Of a stretch of DNA of 64,000 nt, positions 54,212 through 64,000 are shown one piece after another. The notes below the pieces were generated by a model. That model saw nothing but the letters and a program-made list of their open reading frames with translations, was not told the origin of the DNA and made no database searches. Location of the stretch: assembly GCF_026230105.1 (NCBI RefSeq), contig NC_079486.1, positions 7,068,001 to 7,132,000 on the forward strand. Direction: 5' to 3'. Origin of the DNA: Diorhabda sublineata (lineage: Eukaryota; Arthropoda; Insecta; Coleoptera; Chrysomelidae). Each line of letters opens with the position of its first letter. The stretch's first letter is position 1. The translations under genes and the position numbers were made by a program.

Positions 54212-54627
54212 GCTCCAAAGACTATTTTAACCACGGAAAGTATATTAGACCAGCAATCACAAAGTGAATGTAGTGGAAAAGCCAGTCCTTCATCAAGTGG
54301 ATTTGAGGATAACTTTGTGAATGAAGAGGTAAGATGAAAATACCAATTTTTAATATAATAGTTTCTAAATTTGTAGGAAAATGTTGCATCTGGTGATCTG
54401 ATAGAAAAAACCAATCGCGATCAAGTAGAATATACGGATACAAAAAAAAATAGCAGAATAAATAATAAATGAAATTAGTGATTCTAGAACTACTGAGAAT
54501 ATTTACAATACTCCATCTATTAGTATAACAACCAATAATATGAGTAGTTCAATTGAACCTTCGCCAAATTGGACATTGATCTCTGATTCTTCACATTCGC
54601 AACCAGATTTTGTGAAATTAGGATAAA
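54212..54627 (+). pseudogene. Exons of an unidentified gene, copy 2
   Basis: The first exon (about 54,212-54,328) follows TGTAGCGTACAG and reads TILTTESILDQQSQSECSGK and SSSGFEDNFVNEE. A 48-bp intron with GTAAGA and TTTGTAG borders comes next, and the second exon begins at 54,377 (ENVASGDLIEKTNRDQVEY). After a run of nine A the frame is lost and continues shifted as EISDSRTTENIYNTPSIS, PNWTLISDSSHSQPDFVKLG and a stop. The last part matches 36.88-37.2 kb. Fragmentary and frameshifted, so probably a gene piece carried by the block. Family not recognised. Confidence 0.5.
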
Positions 54628-55269
54628 ACAATTGGATTATCTATGGAAACTCTAGTTCGAAATACACTTTGATTAGATAATGTTCGCCAAAAGCTCCAGG
54701 ATTAGAATGTTCTATGACTTTGTTCAATAACCGTCGATGAGATCCGGGTATTTAAATTTCCATAGATAGTGAATATTCATATCATTAAATTTGTAATTTG
54801 GATTGTAAATAAAGTGAATTTGACTTATATTTTGGATTGATTGATGTCTTATACCTTTTTATTTTCAAACTAAAACTATTTAGATGATGTTTCTGTTTGC
54901 CATTGAATAGTAGAATTTTTCAGAAAATGGGAAAGTTTTGAAATTAAGAAAAGTTACTTCAAACACACTGACGATAAATATCCATAGGCTTTCTCAAGAT
55001 TTTTGCCAACAAAAACCGTTTCGCAGATTGCACCTCAATTAAGCTTATTCCAATTATTAAATGGTGCTTTCTTGTTGTGTCCAAAACGTATTATATAGGA
55101 GATGAAATTATAGATGCAACTGGGAGTTGTTTCGGCCAAGGGAATTTCACAGTATATCTAGCTTCAGAATTTGCGCCGAAGTTAATCGAATCGAAAAGTG
55201 GAATAGTTAAGAAAGTCCAAACCAGAATTTCCAAGATTCAACTTCTTGTAGTATACAGCAACTGTCTAT

Positions 55270-55600
55270 ATCTCCGATTGAATTGAACCAGGTAAATATA
55301 GTTCAAAGTCACTGTGTAAAACAAGGTGTATAGAAATGCTCCAAGCTGTGTTGACCTTAATGAAACAACTTTCTGCACTCCCCGCTCTTCTAGAAGCTCT
55401 GGATCGTTCAACTGAAGGTAGAGGAAGTAATGAATGTGCTTTCCTGCACTCTAGTCTCTCGTAAAAGTTCTCATTCAGTGTCTTAGTTCTGTCTGAGACA
55501 CTTTGAATGACTTTACCCTTAACTCCAAGTAGAGTACATGGATGTGCACATAGCTTCTCAACTCAGATACAGAAAATTCAGGAAAAACGAGTCAAGTAAT
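55270..55600 (+). pseudogene. ZMYM1-like hAT transposase relic, copy B
   Basis: The plus strand reads SSKSLCKTRCIEMLQAVLTL, ALPALLEALDRSTEGRGSNE, a stop, and then TLPLTPSRVHGCAHSF and IQKIQEKRV in shifted frames. This resembles the LCxTRWxER block and the following helical region of ZMYM1/TTF-type hAT proteins. The arginine/tryptophan position is C, and the frame is broken. Confidence 0.4.
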
Positions 55601-56079
55601 TCTTCGCTCACTGCTGTTTTTGAGAGTCTCCAAAAATTTTCTATCTATTCTTTTTATGATACGCAACAATATTCTACCGTAAATATTGAAATTCTTTGAT
55701 TTGTGCATCGAAATTACGCGAAAAAAATTACTATTTTCAAGTTGTTTTATTGGAATTTATTGAAAAATGAATAAAATTGATTGACTTGGACATAAGAAAC
55801 ATTATCGGCTTGACAGTTAACGTGTTGACCAGTTGAACAATGAGTTTAGTCATATTTATGAAATTTTTGTGCCAAATGGAATTGGGCATCAAATTGACGG
55901 AAAGGGGCATAAACATGTTTGGCTCTGCGGTCAACGTGTTAATCATGGAATTACTCGTATTTATGACGCTTTAAGACAATATAATTGAATTTTTCTTTGA
56001 AATTTAAGGAAAAGGCTTGAAAATGATGACATTTGGCATAATGATTTGCATAGAACTAATGGGAAAATAGTATTTTTCA

Positions 56080-56259
56080 ATAAACTTTATTGAGAAAATT
56101 ACAAATTTTTTCAAAAATTAGAACGGAAATTTGAATTCCGACAGAAAATTTTTTAAAAATCACGACACAGCCATTCAAAAGTATCTTTCTGCTATTCTCC
56201 TTATACTTCGACCTCCTTCTCTTCTTCATACTCCTCTACTTCTTATTCGTAGTCTTCTT
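56080..56259 (-). pseudogene. Captured 3' end of CW-PWWP gene, copy 3
   Basis: Minus-strand match to 8,925-9,090, with the same start point (GAAGACTACGAA-like) and the AATAAA end as the other copies. Stops are present in the acidic tail. Confidence 0.75.
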
Positions 56260-56900
56260 TTGATTGGATTGCACAGTGACAAATTGACAAGTGTAAAAGG
56301 AGCATTAAGAAAACAAATGGCAATACCAATACTGACAACTCCACATCAGATAATACTTCGAATGGCTAATGAAGATGCTAATAGAAAACAAAATGGGGAA
56401 AGTGAATAGAATAATTGAGGTAAATATTTAAATACAATAAATATATGTAAAAACTTATGGTATACATGTTGATTGGTTGATTGTACAATGAATCGAAACT
56501 GAGGTCATTCAGACAGCTGACGAAAATTTGTTGAATGAACATATTACAAAAGTAAAAGAATATTCACATTGAGAAATCCAAGACATGTACTACTATTACC
56601 ACACTCACTATTACACTGTCTGAGGCTTGTTTCGATGTTCTCCGTTAGTCTCTATGTGTTTTGTACAAAACAAAAAAATATTACCGAGTATAATTTCATT
56701 TAAGATAGTCAGTTGATTGAATTAGTAAACTCACTCTGGCATTGAATAAAACATGTACTTTGATCCATTTGGACTATTTCTTGAAAGAAAGACTATCATT
56801 ACTCAGATTGAATTAGAACAACTTCCAAATTCAGTGGTAAGTTCAATAATTACTCATCTTTTACTGGATACTGTGGACAATTTGAATATTGGTATAGCTT
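56260..56900 (+). pseudogene. Fragments of the unidentified HSDKL gene, copy B
   Basis: Same three pieces as 876-1,500: HSDKLTSVKGALRKQM, TADENLLNEHITKVKE and FDPFGLFLERKTIITQIELE, separated by stops. An internal deletion near 56,555 removes part of the second piece. Confidence 0.4.
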
Positions 56901-57510
56901 AAATAAATCCCAACAAATCATATGATTTTATATAAAACCCCGTAGTTATGAAAAAGCTACTTTCGAGTAGATAAACTCAAATATTTGAGATCACTAAAAT
57001 CCTTTTCGTAGAAAATATGTATTGTTTTAATTTTTGTTTCCGCTCTAACTCCATTATTTCCAAGTCGAACAACATTACTAACTAATTAAACAATACGATA
57101 GGATCGGGAAATATAAAAAGCTTTTCTTAGGTGATGAGATGTTTAAAAAATGTTTTTAAAGATTTTGAATTTTAAAAATCTGTCCCCACTTTCTTGAATA
57201 AATTCAAGGTATTTTTTTTGTAAATTAGTTTTTCCTTGTCCTTGCAAAATGAAGTACCCAATAGGTCCATGTATTCATGTTTGTTTCCTGTTGGAAATTT
57301 TTTATTGGAACCTCAATATCAGTGACATTATCAGAACATTTTTCTTATTGGTTATCTTGATGATATATTTATAATATATATTTTACATCGTAGCTCATAG
57401 AATACATTCTACTACATAGACGTACATTTTTCTTTCAACTTAACCTCTTACAATCTTCTTCTTCTTTTTCTTAAGTATAAGGGAAGCATTATATTTAAGT
57501 ATCACAACAA

Positions 57511-58440
57511 GAATAATTGTAGATAAGTATAATTTTGAATATGCCTCTTTCTGTTACTCCTTTTAATTTTGTTGGTACATGTCTTCTTTTTCCCTCGATG
57601 TATTTTTTATAGATTATCTTCTAAAGCAGAAGATCAAAATTCATTATTTTCATTACTAAAGTGGAGTTTATCACTACACTCTATCATAATCCTTTTTTTT
57701 TTCGTGTTTAAAACTCATCAGATTGATTCCTTATCATATATAGCTGTTATCTCATTTTTTACATTGCTGACTTGTACTATTATGACAAAAACTTTTTGTA
57801 AATTACTGACATCCAACCCAATTTTACTTAGAAAATTGTTGAATTGTTAAACCAGATATTTTCTAAAACGACTCATTTCTTCAATAATTCACTTTATTTT
57901 CTTCAATTTTCCTGATTTTCATGTCTCTTCTTATTTTAACTTATGCAAGAAGTTATAACTTCATAACTTTCACAGTATGTATTATATCTTAAGTATTCCT
58001 ATTATTACAACAATTCATGCGTTTAAAAAAAATAAAGGTGGTAGGAAGCTTTTGATTTTTTATAAACATCGCTAGAGTGTAGATTTTCTAATGATATATA
58101 ATTTGTTTCGATATCTTTTTGCTAAGTAGAGTTGTAATTGGACCATTTGGACAAAATTCCAAGTTGCATGATTTGCGAAATTTATCAGTGTAAAGGTGAA
58201 AACAATGTAACGGCTTTTTGTGATGGTTATTGAGCAGCTGTTCCTCTTTATTTATCGAGCACAGATATTAATACATATTTCCATAATGCAGGTACTACAG
58301 ATGAATTTCTTCTAAATTTTAATGATTTATTTAATATACTTAAATCTTGTAATAGATTGGCAAAATAAATATTTTAAAAACCACTTAGCTCAAGAACAAA
58401 TTATTATTTTCAAAATTACCTTAAAATGATGCTGAAAAGA
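57511..58440. repeat. AT-rich leader of second block
   Basis: Matches 49,803-50,780 with small indels. A 93-codon frame (57,569-57,850) is hydrophobic but not open in the first copy, so it is not a supported gene. Confidence 0.6.
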
Positions 58441-58689
58441 AGTAAGAATGCTTATCGTTTGAAACGTAAATGAGAATGATTTCTTTCTGGACTTGAATGG
58501 TACAATCATACATAATTTCGAATTGTATAAGTATGAAGAAGAATTGGAAAATGGAGCCGTAGATACCTTCAATAATGATCTCAAATCTGAATGGACATAA
58601 TTATAGAATAAACAGTTGATTGGATTGCATAGTGACAAATTGAGAAGTGTCAAATAAGCATTAAGAAAACGAATGACAATATCTGGCTG

Positions 58690-59480
58690 GCGGGAGGCGC
58701 TAGTGTCTATAGAATTGTATTTAATTTGGCGTTTGACCGGCAGGAGGCGCTTGTGTCTATAGAATCGTGTCTAGTTTTGCGCCTGACCGGCAGGAGGAGC
58801 TGGTGTGTATACAAATCAAACACAAATAGTATTTTTATCAAGATCAACTTGCAGCCGCTAGGTACTTCCAGTTTGACTATTCCTCGCCAGATGGTGTAAG
58901 TTCGTGTTTGGTTAGTTTGGCGATCGGTCAATAGAATCGTGTTTAATTTGACGTTTGGCTAGTGGGAGGCGCTAGTGTCTATGGAATCTTGTTTAGTTTG
59001 GCGTCTGGGCGACAGAGGTCGCTGGTGTCTACAGAATCGTATTTAATTTGGCGTTTTGCTAGTGAGAGGCGCTTTTGTTTATGGAACCGTGTTTAATTTG
59101 GCGTCTGGCCGGTAGGGGGCGCTAGTAACTATAGAATCGTATTTTAGTTTGGCGATTTGTTGAAATAGATTTATATGTCTATAGAATCGTGTTTAATTTG
59201 ACTTTTGGCTAGCGGGAGGGGCCAGTGTCTATGGGAATTTGTTTAGTTTGGCGTTTGGCTTGCTGGGGGCGCTACTGTCTATGGAATCGTGTTTAATTTG
59301 GCGTTTGACCGGCAGGAGGCGCTAGTGTCCATAGAATAGTGTTTTAGCTTGGCGATTGGTCGACAGAGATAGATAGTGTCTATAGAATCGTGTTTAATTT
59401 GGCGTTTGGATAGCGGGAGGCGCTAGTGTGTATAGAAATTAAACACAAATAGAATTTTTATTTAGTTCAACTTGCGGCCG
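58690..59480. repeat. 50-bp-unit minisatellite, short array
   Basis: Same unit as 51.05-52.49 kb with fewer copies; the flanks match on both sides. The array-length difference between the two blocks fits unequal exchange or slippage. Confidence 0.85.
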
Positions 59481-59489
59481 CTAAGTTTT

Positions 59490-60280
59490 GTTAAGACTGG
59501 TATAAGAGTCCTATTTACCCTTTACAATTCTCCATTACCTCGTGGGACTTCACAAGTTGTTAACACATGTTTAATATTTTCTTCTCGACTTTATGATTCG
59601 AATTTTTCAGAACGGAACGCGGATCCTCTGTCAGATATTATCCTTGACGGGCTTCCAAATATTTTACGCTAAGACAACATGTCACTTCTTTCGTCGTGGT
59701 TTATTTTGTTGGGTAAAGCCACACAAATTTGGAAAAGTCATCAACTACCACAAAAATGTACTGATATTTTTTTTGTTGACTTCATTGGTCCTAATTGGTC
59801 GACGTGATACCTCTCTAGCGGATCTTTTAGCTTTTGTATAGGATGAAGCACTCATTCTTTCTTTTCTTCTTTTATATTCTATAATTTACAAGGTATACAG
59901 TTATTTTTAATCGTTTCTATTTTGTCTTTTAGTCTTATTATGTAAAATTCCTTGTTTACTATTTCTTCTGTTTTTTTCTTTCAAAAATTTCCTATCTCGT
60001 GAACTTTTATTATTATTTTTTGTTCTTTGTTGTTCATGTTGTTTGGAATGACAAGTAATTTTAATCCATTATCGTATTTATTCAATATATCATGCTCTAC
60101 TGTAGTCAATATCCTTTTTATTGCCATTTGTGTACCTCGGTTCGGCCATTCTTTTTTCTCACTAGTCCAATAGGACTAGCGAAATCCGAAAAACTCGGTT
60201 TGATTATTACATCTTTTAACCATTCCTCTATCTGTCTATCTACTTCTTATTTTTCGGATACCGATAGTCTTCTTGGTCTT
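59490..60280 (-). pseudogene. pol: Ty3/gypsy pol relic, copy 2
   Basis: Minus-strand match to 52.50-53.44 kb: the integrase zinc region, VVDDFSKFVWLYPTK, SRIISDRGSAFRSEKFESYC, NGEL and the same stop. A stretch of about 115 bp duplicated in copy 1 (52,698-52,812) is single here. It joins the composite module directly at 60,281. Confidence 0.8.
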
Positions 60281-60739
60281 ATAGTGAATATTCATATCAT
60301 TAAATTTGTAATTTGGATTGTAAATAAAGTGAATTTGACTTATATTTTGGATTGATTGATGTCTTATACCTTTTTGAATAGTAGAATTTTTCAGAAAATG
60401 GGAAAGTTTTGAAATTAAGAAAAATTACTTCACACACTGACGCTAAATATCCATAGATTTCTTCAAGATTTTTGCCAACAAAAACCGTTTCGCAGATTGC
60501 ACCTCAATTAAGCTTATTCCAATTATTAAATGGTGATTTCATGTTGTGTCCAAAACGTATTATATAGAAGATGAAATTATAGATGCAACTGGGAGTTGTT
60601 TCGGCCAAGGGAATTTCACAGTATATCTAGCTTCAGAATTTGCGCCGAAGTAAATCGAATCGAAAAGTGGAATAGTTAAGAAAGTCCAAGATTTAACTTC
60701 TTGTAGTATACAGCAACTGTCTATATCTCCGATTGAATT

Positions 60740-61045
60740 GAACCAGGTATAGTTCAAAGTCACTGTGTAAAACAAGGTGTATAGAAATGCTTCAAGCTGT
60801 GTTGACCTTAATGAAACAACTTCCTGCACTCCCCGCTCTTCTAGAAGCTCTTGATCGTTCAACTGAAGGTAGAGGAAGTAATGAATGTGCTTTCCTGCAC
60901 TCTAGTCTCTCGTAAAAGTTTTCATTCAGTGTCTTAGTTCTATCTGAGACACTTGGAATAACTTTACCTTCAACTCCAAGCAGACTACATGGATGTGCAC
61001 ATAGCTTCTCAACTCAGATACAGAAAATTCAGGAAAAACGAGTCA
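60740..61045 (+). pseudogene. ZMYM1-like hAT transposase relic, copy C
   Basis: Same text as 55.27-55.60 kb (LCKTRCIEMLQAVLTLMKQL, ALLEALDRSTEGRGSNECAF) with shared stops. It shows that the relic was already dead when the module spread. Confidence 0.4.
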
Positions 61046-61738
61046 ACATTTGTCCATACTTTTATACGTTACATCTACAACTTTTCTTGAAATAGGGTGT
61101 CCAGTAAAAATTGAAAATCAAGTACTAGTCTCCTCCCGATTTTTCCAGCTTGGTTTTCACATTTTCCCAGTCAAAATTTCGTTAATTTACTATCACCCTT
61201 CTATTATGATGAATATTAATTTTAGAAAATACAAGTATAATACAACAACCAAATTTTTTTAGTTTAAGTAATTCTTCGCTCACTGCTGTTTTTGAGAGTC
61301 TCCAAAAATTTTCTATCTATTCTTTTTATGATACGCAACAATATTCTACCCTAAATGTTGAAATTCTTTGATTTGTGCAACGAAATTATGCGAAAAAAAA
61401 AATGCTATTTTCAAGTTGTTTTATTGGAATTTATTGAAAAATAAATAGAATTGATTGACTTGGACATAAGAAACATTATCGGCTTGACAGTTGAACAATG
61501 AGTTTAGTCATATTTATGAAATTTTTATGCTAAATGGAATTGGGCATCAAATTGACGGAAAGGGGCATAAACATGTTTGGCTCTGCGGTCAACGTGTTAA
61601 TCATGGAATTACTCGTATTTATGACGCTTTAAGACAATATAATTGAATTTTTCTTTGAAATTTAAGGAAAAGGCATGAAAATGATAAAATTTGGCATAAT
61701 GATTTGCATAAAACTAATGGGAAAATAGGATTTTTCAA

Positions 61739-61916
61739 CAAACTTTATTGAGAAAATTACAAATTTTTTCAAAAATTGGAACGGAAATTTGAATTCCGAC
61801 AGAAAATTTTTTAAAAATCACGACACCGCCATTCAAAAGTATCTTTCTGCTATTCTCCTTATACTTCGACCTCCTTCTTTTCTTCATACTCCTCTACTTC
61901 TTATTCGTAGTCTTCG
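61739..61916 (-). pseudogene. Captured 3' end of CW-PWWP gene, copy 4
   Basis: Minus-strand match to the exon 2 tail and 3'UTR at 8.92-9.09 kb, with the same borders as copies 1 and 3. Confidence 0.75.
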
Positions 61917-62520
61917 TTTGATTGGATTGCACAGTGACAAATTGACAAGTGTAAAAGGAGCATTAAGAAATATCAATACCAATACTGACAACTCCACATC
62001 AGATAATACTTCGAATGAAGATGCTAATAGAAAACAAAATAAGGAAAGTGAATCGAATAATAGAGGTAAATATTTAAATACAATAAATATATATATAAAA
62101 ACTTGTGTTATACATGTTGATTGTACAATGAATCGAAACTGAGGTCATTCAGACAGCTGACGAAAATTTGTTGAATGAACATATTACAAAAGTAAAAGTC
62201 CTTAAAAGATACTATGAAGATAAGAAGAATATTCAAATTGAGAAATCCAAGACTACTATTACCACACTCACTATTACACTGTCTGACGCTTGTTTCGATG
62301 TTCTCCGTTAGTCTCTATGTGTTTTGTATAAAACAAAAAAATATTATCGAGTATAATTTCATTTAAGATAGTCAGTTGATTGAATTAGTAAACTCACTCT
62401 GGCATTGAACAAAATATGTACTTTGATCCATTTGGACTATTTCTTGAAAGAAAGACTATCATTACTCAGATTGAATTAGAACAACTTCCAAATTCAGTGG
62501 TAAGTTCAATAATTACTCAT
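61917..62520 (+). pseudogene. Fragments of the unidentified HSDKL gene, copy C
   Basis: HSDKLTSVKGALRN followed in frame by NTNTDNSTSDNTSNEDANRK, ending at a GAG|GTAAAT donor-like site (62,064). TADENLLNEHITKVKVLK and FDPFGLFLERKTIITQIELE follow, ending at GTG|GTAAGT near 62,500. This copy reads furthest through the first exon. Confidence 0.45.
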
Positions 62521-63652
62521 CTTTTACTGGATACTGTGGACAATTTGAATCTTGGTATCTCTTAAATAAATCCCAACAAATCATATGATTTTATATTAAA
62601 CCCCGTAGTTATGAAAAAGCTACTTTCGAGTAGATAAACTCAAATATTTGAGATCACTAAAATCCTTTTCGTAGAAAATATGTATAATTTTAATTTTTGT
62701 TTCCGCTCTAACTCCTTCATTATTTCCAAGTCGAACAACATTACTAACTAATTAAACAATACGATAGGATCGGGAAATATAAAAAGCTTTTCTTAGGTGA
62801 TGAGATGTTTAAAAAATGTTTTTAAAGAATTTGAATTTTAAAAATCTGTCCACACCTTCATGAATAAATTCGAGGCATTTTTTTTGTAAATTAGTTTTTC
62901 CTTGTCCTTGCAAAATGTAGTACCCAATAGGTCCATGTATTCATGTTTGTTTCCTGTTTTTATTTTTTATTGGAACCTCAATATCAGTGACATTATTAGA
63001 ACATTTTTCTTATTGGTTATAAGAGAGTCTCACTCTTGGAAGCACTTACAGTTTCAGATGAGTGTAATAATTCAATTTAGGAAAATTTAGATGAAGCGGC
63101 TCTTTCATGCATTGTTGTAAAATACAGAATATTCAATAAATATGCGTGAATATGATTTACACAAGCTAAATGCTTTTAAGACGTTGGCAATATCTAATAC
63201 TAATGAATGAATCACCTCTTCCCAAATAGTAATTACAAAGCCAGATCGATGAGTCCATCACTTTTTGATTTTCCCACCTGCTAACTGAAACGGCAACACT
63301 GTACATGTCAAAATACAGTGTTGTTTTATTACTATATCTATACACCAAAAAATTGCTAACAATAATTTATTCAAACTGCTTAAGTTATTTAAACAACTTT
63401 TTTTATAAACATTAAATATATTGATTAAATCTGAATTAACTAACTGTCAAAAAAGAAATCGCGTGAAGAACAGCAAGGGCACGGAGGTAAACGTATCAAT
63501 AGTTTTGGAGCTCAACAAGATTTGAAATTTTTATAAAAAAATTCATGTAGGTATGTCTTATATGAATGAATAATCTACATACCTTCAATTTCAAACACAT
63601 ATATAAACATTTTTCTTTAAAACAATTAGAAAACACAATTAAGATTTTTACT
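62520..63652. repeat. Non-coding part of module copy C
   Basis: Matches 1.5-2.47 kb and 33.64-34.75 kb (inverted). No supported gene. Confidence 0.6.
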
Positions 63653-64000
63653 TCACCAAGGGTTTGTGATAACCTTTTCAGAATGTAAATAAATGATTGT
63701 GTTAATGGACGGACGGTTAAACTTACATTCTGGTCCACATTTCTTAGAAGCACATTTTAAGCATTCTCCAAAGCAACCATGGCATCTTAAATTCAAGCAG
63801 TTACAAAGATCCATTTCTGATTTATTTTCATAAGATGTTGACGGCATTGCTGCATCAAACGGGATCGATGTTCTTCGTGGAAGAATATCGTTATTTTTCT
63901 TCAATTTGTACACTACTGTCTCTGAATGGTGAAAGACTTGCGGAACCATATCGAAATGGTTTTTTTCATTTATTTCAATCTGTGTCTTACACTGATTCGA
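63653..64000 (-). CDS. ARL14EP-like ORF, copy 5, cut by window end
   Basis: Minus-strand frame open from the window edge to a stop at 63,653. It contains EINEKNHFDMVPQVFHHSE, MPSTSYENKSEMDLCNCLNL, RCHGCFGEC, CASKKCGPEC and SEKVITNPW. A 3-bp deletion after NRP shortens the FYINR segment (now SINTI). The N-terminal part lies outside the window. Confidence 0.55.
   Translation of the reverse strand, partial: SNQCKTQIEINEKNHFDMVPQVFHHSETVVYKLKKNNDILPRRTSIPFDAAMPSTSYENKSEMDLCNCLNLRCHGCFGECLKCASKKCGPECKFNRPSINTIIYLHSEKVITNPW

Larger units (their letters stand above)
49803..57357 (+). repeat. Composite block, first direct copy
   Basis: From GAATAATTGTAG at 49,803 the sequence is repeated from 57,511. 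The order is an AT-rich leader (to 50.77 kb), HSDKL-type exon fragment, 50-bp minisatellite, minus-strand gypsy relic, gene fragment at 54.2-54.63 kb (absent from the second copy) and composite module copy B. It is truncated at about 57,357 compared with the second copy. Confidence 0.8.
54768..57357 (+). mobile_element. Composite repeat module, copy B
   Basis: Direct match to 1-1,990 (with the part lost there restored) and to 60,281-63,017. Contents: ZMYM1-like relic, CW-PWWP 3'-end fragment and exon-like fragments. Truncated before the ARL14EP-like ORF. Confidence 0.75.
57511..64000 (+). repeat. Composite block, second direct copy
   Basis: Tandem partner of 49,803-57,357, separated by about 150 bp of other DNA. 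It has a shorter minisatellite, lacks the 53.44-54.77 kb interval, and continues past the truncation point of the first copy to an ARL14EP-like ORF cut by the window end. Confidence 0.8.
60281..64000 (+). mobile_element. Composite repeat module, copy C
   Basis: The longest copy. It holds the ZMYM1-like relic, an extra piece of about 210 bp at 61,050-61,262 that is missing in copy B, a CW-PWWP 3' fragment, exon-like fragments, the non-coding part and an ARL14EP-like ORF at the window edge. Confidence 0.75.

Noticed and set aside
57569..57850. 93-codon hydrophobic ORF
   Set aside because: Not open in the equivalent place of the first block (49.86-50.18 kb) and has no known motif.
1..64000. CRISPR array, prophage or bacterial operon
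   Set aside because: Introns, LTR elements and insect transposon families throughout; no regularly spaced palindromic repeat array. The 41-bp array has no spacers.

Overview
The window looks like insect chromosomal DNA. It is very AT-rich, has short introns with GT/AG borders (for example 48 bp at 54.33 kb), and carries BEL/Pao, Ty3/gypsy, hAT and CACTA-like elements of insect type. A beetle is a guess; nothing here fixes the order. I saw no tRNA, rRNA or CRISPR array. Most of the sequence is nested, duplicated and decayed mobile DNA, with a few host-like genes between.

Left half (1-36.85 kb). The main structure is a large inverted duplication. The left arm runs from 1 to about 12.44 kb. The right arm runs from about 18.53 to 36.85 kb and reads as its reverse complement, with position 1 pairing with about 36,847. 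The centre holds a decayed BEL/Pao retrotransposon (12.44-18.53 kb). The right arm is lengthened by a 4,738-bp TA-flanked DNA transposon (19,659-24,396) and by a retroelement gag fragment (25.43-26.48 kb). The left arm carries an intact two-exon CW zinc finger + PWWP gene (7,539-8,995, 350 aa, ZCWPW1-like). The right arm carries its antiparallel, truncated and frameshifted copy (26,769-27,455). Both arms also carry ARL14EP-like ORFs, ZBED5/SCAND3-type hAT relics and fragments of unknown coding sequence.

Middle (36.85-49.8 kb). This is a lower-copy stretch with three small hypothetical genes (37,676-38,200 +, 41,455-41,700 +, 46,192-46,602 -). It also holds a gypsy-like LTR element that kept gag and the end of env but lost pol (38,248-41,023), two tandem repeats (42.6-43.0 kb; four exact 41-bp units at 44,103-44,266) and a third copy of the hAT-bearing module (47.0-48.5 kb).

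Right end (49.8-64.0 kb). Two direct copies of a composite block of about 7 kb lie in tandem (49,803-57,357 and 57,511-64,000). Each has a 50-bp-unit minisatellite, a dead gypsy integrase relic on the minus strand, and then a module that also forms 1-3.0 kb and, inverted, 33.2-36.85 kb. That module contains short pieces of host-like genes: the 3' end of the CW-PWWP gene (four copies), an ARL14EP-like ORF (five copies in the window) and exons of unidentified genes. The best candidates for new biology are this gene-fragment-carrying repeat family, the inverted duplication that places a live gene opposite its own pseudogene, and the DNA transposon that pairs an intact DUF4806 gene with a CACTA-like transposase.
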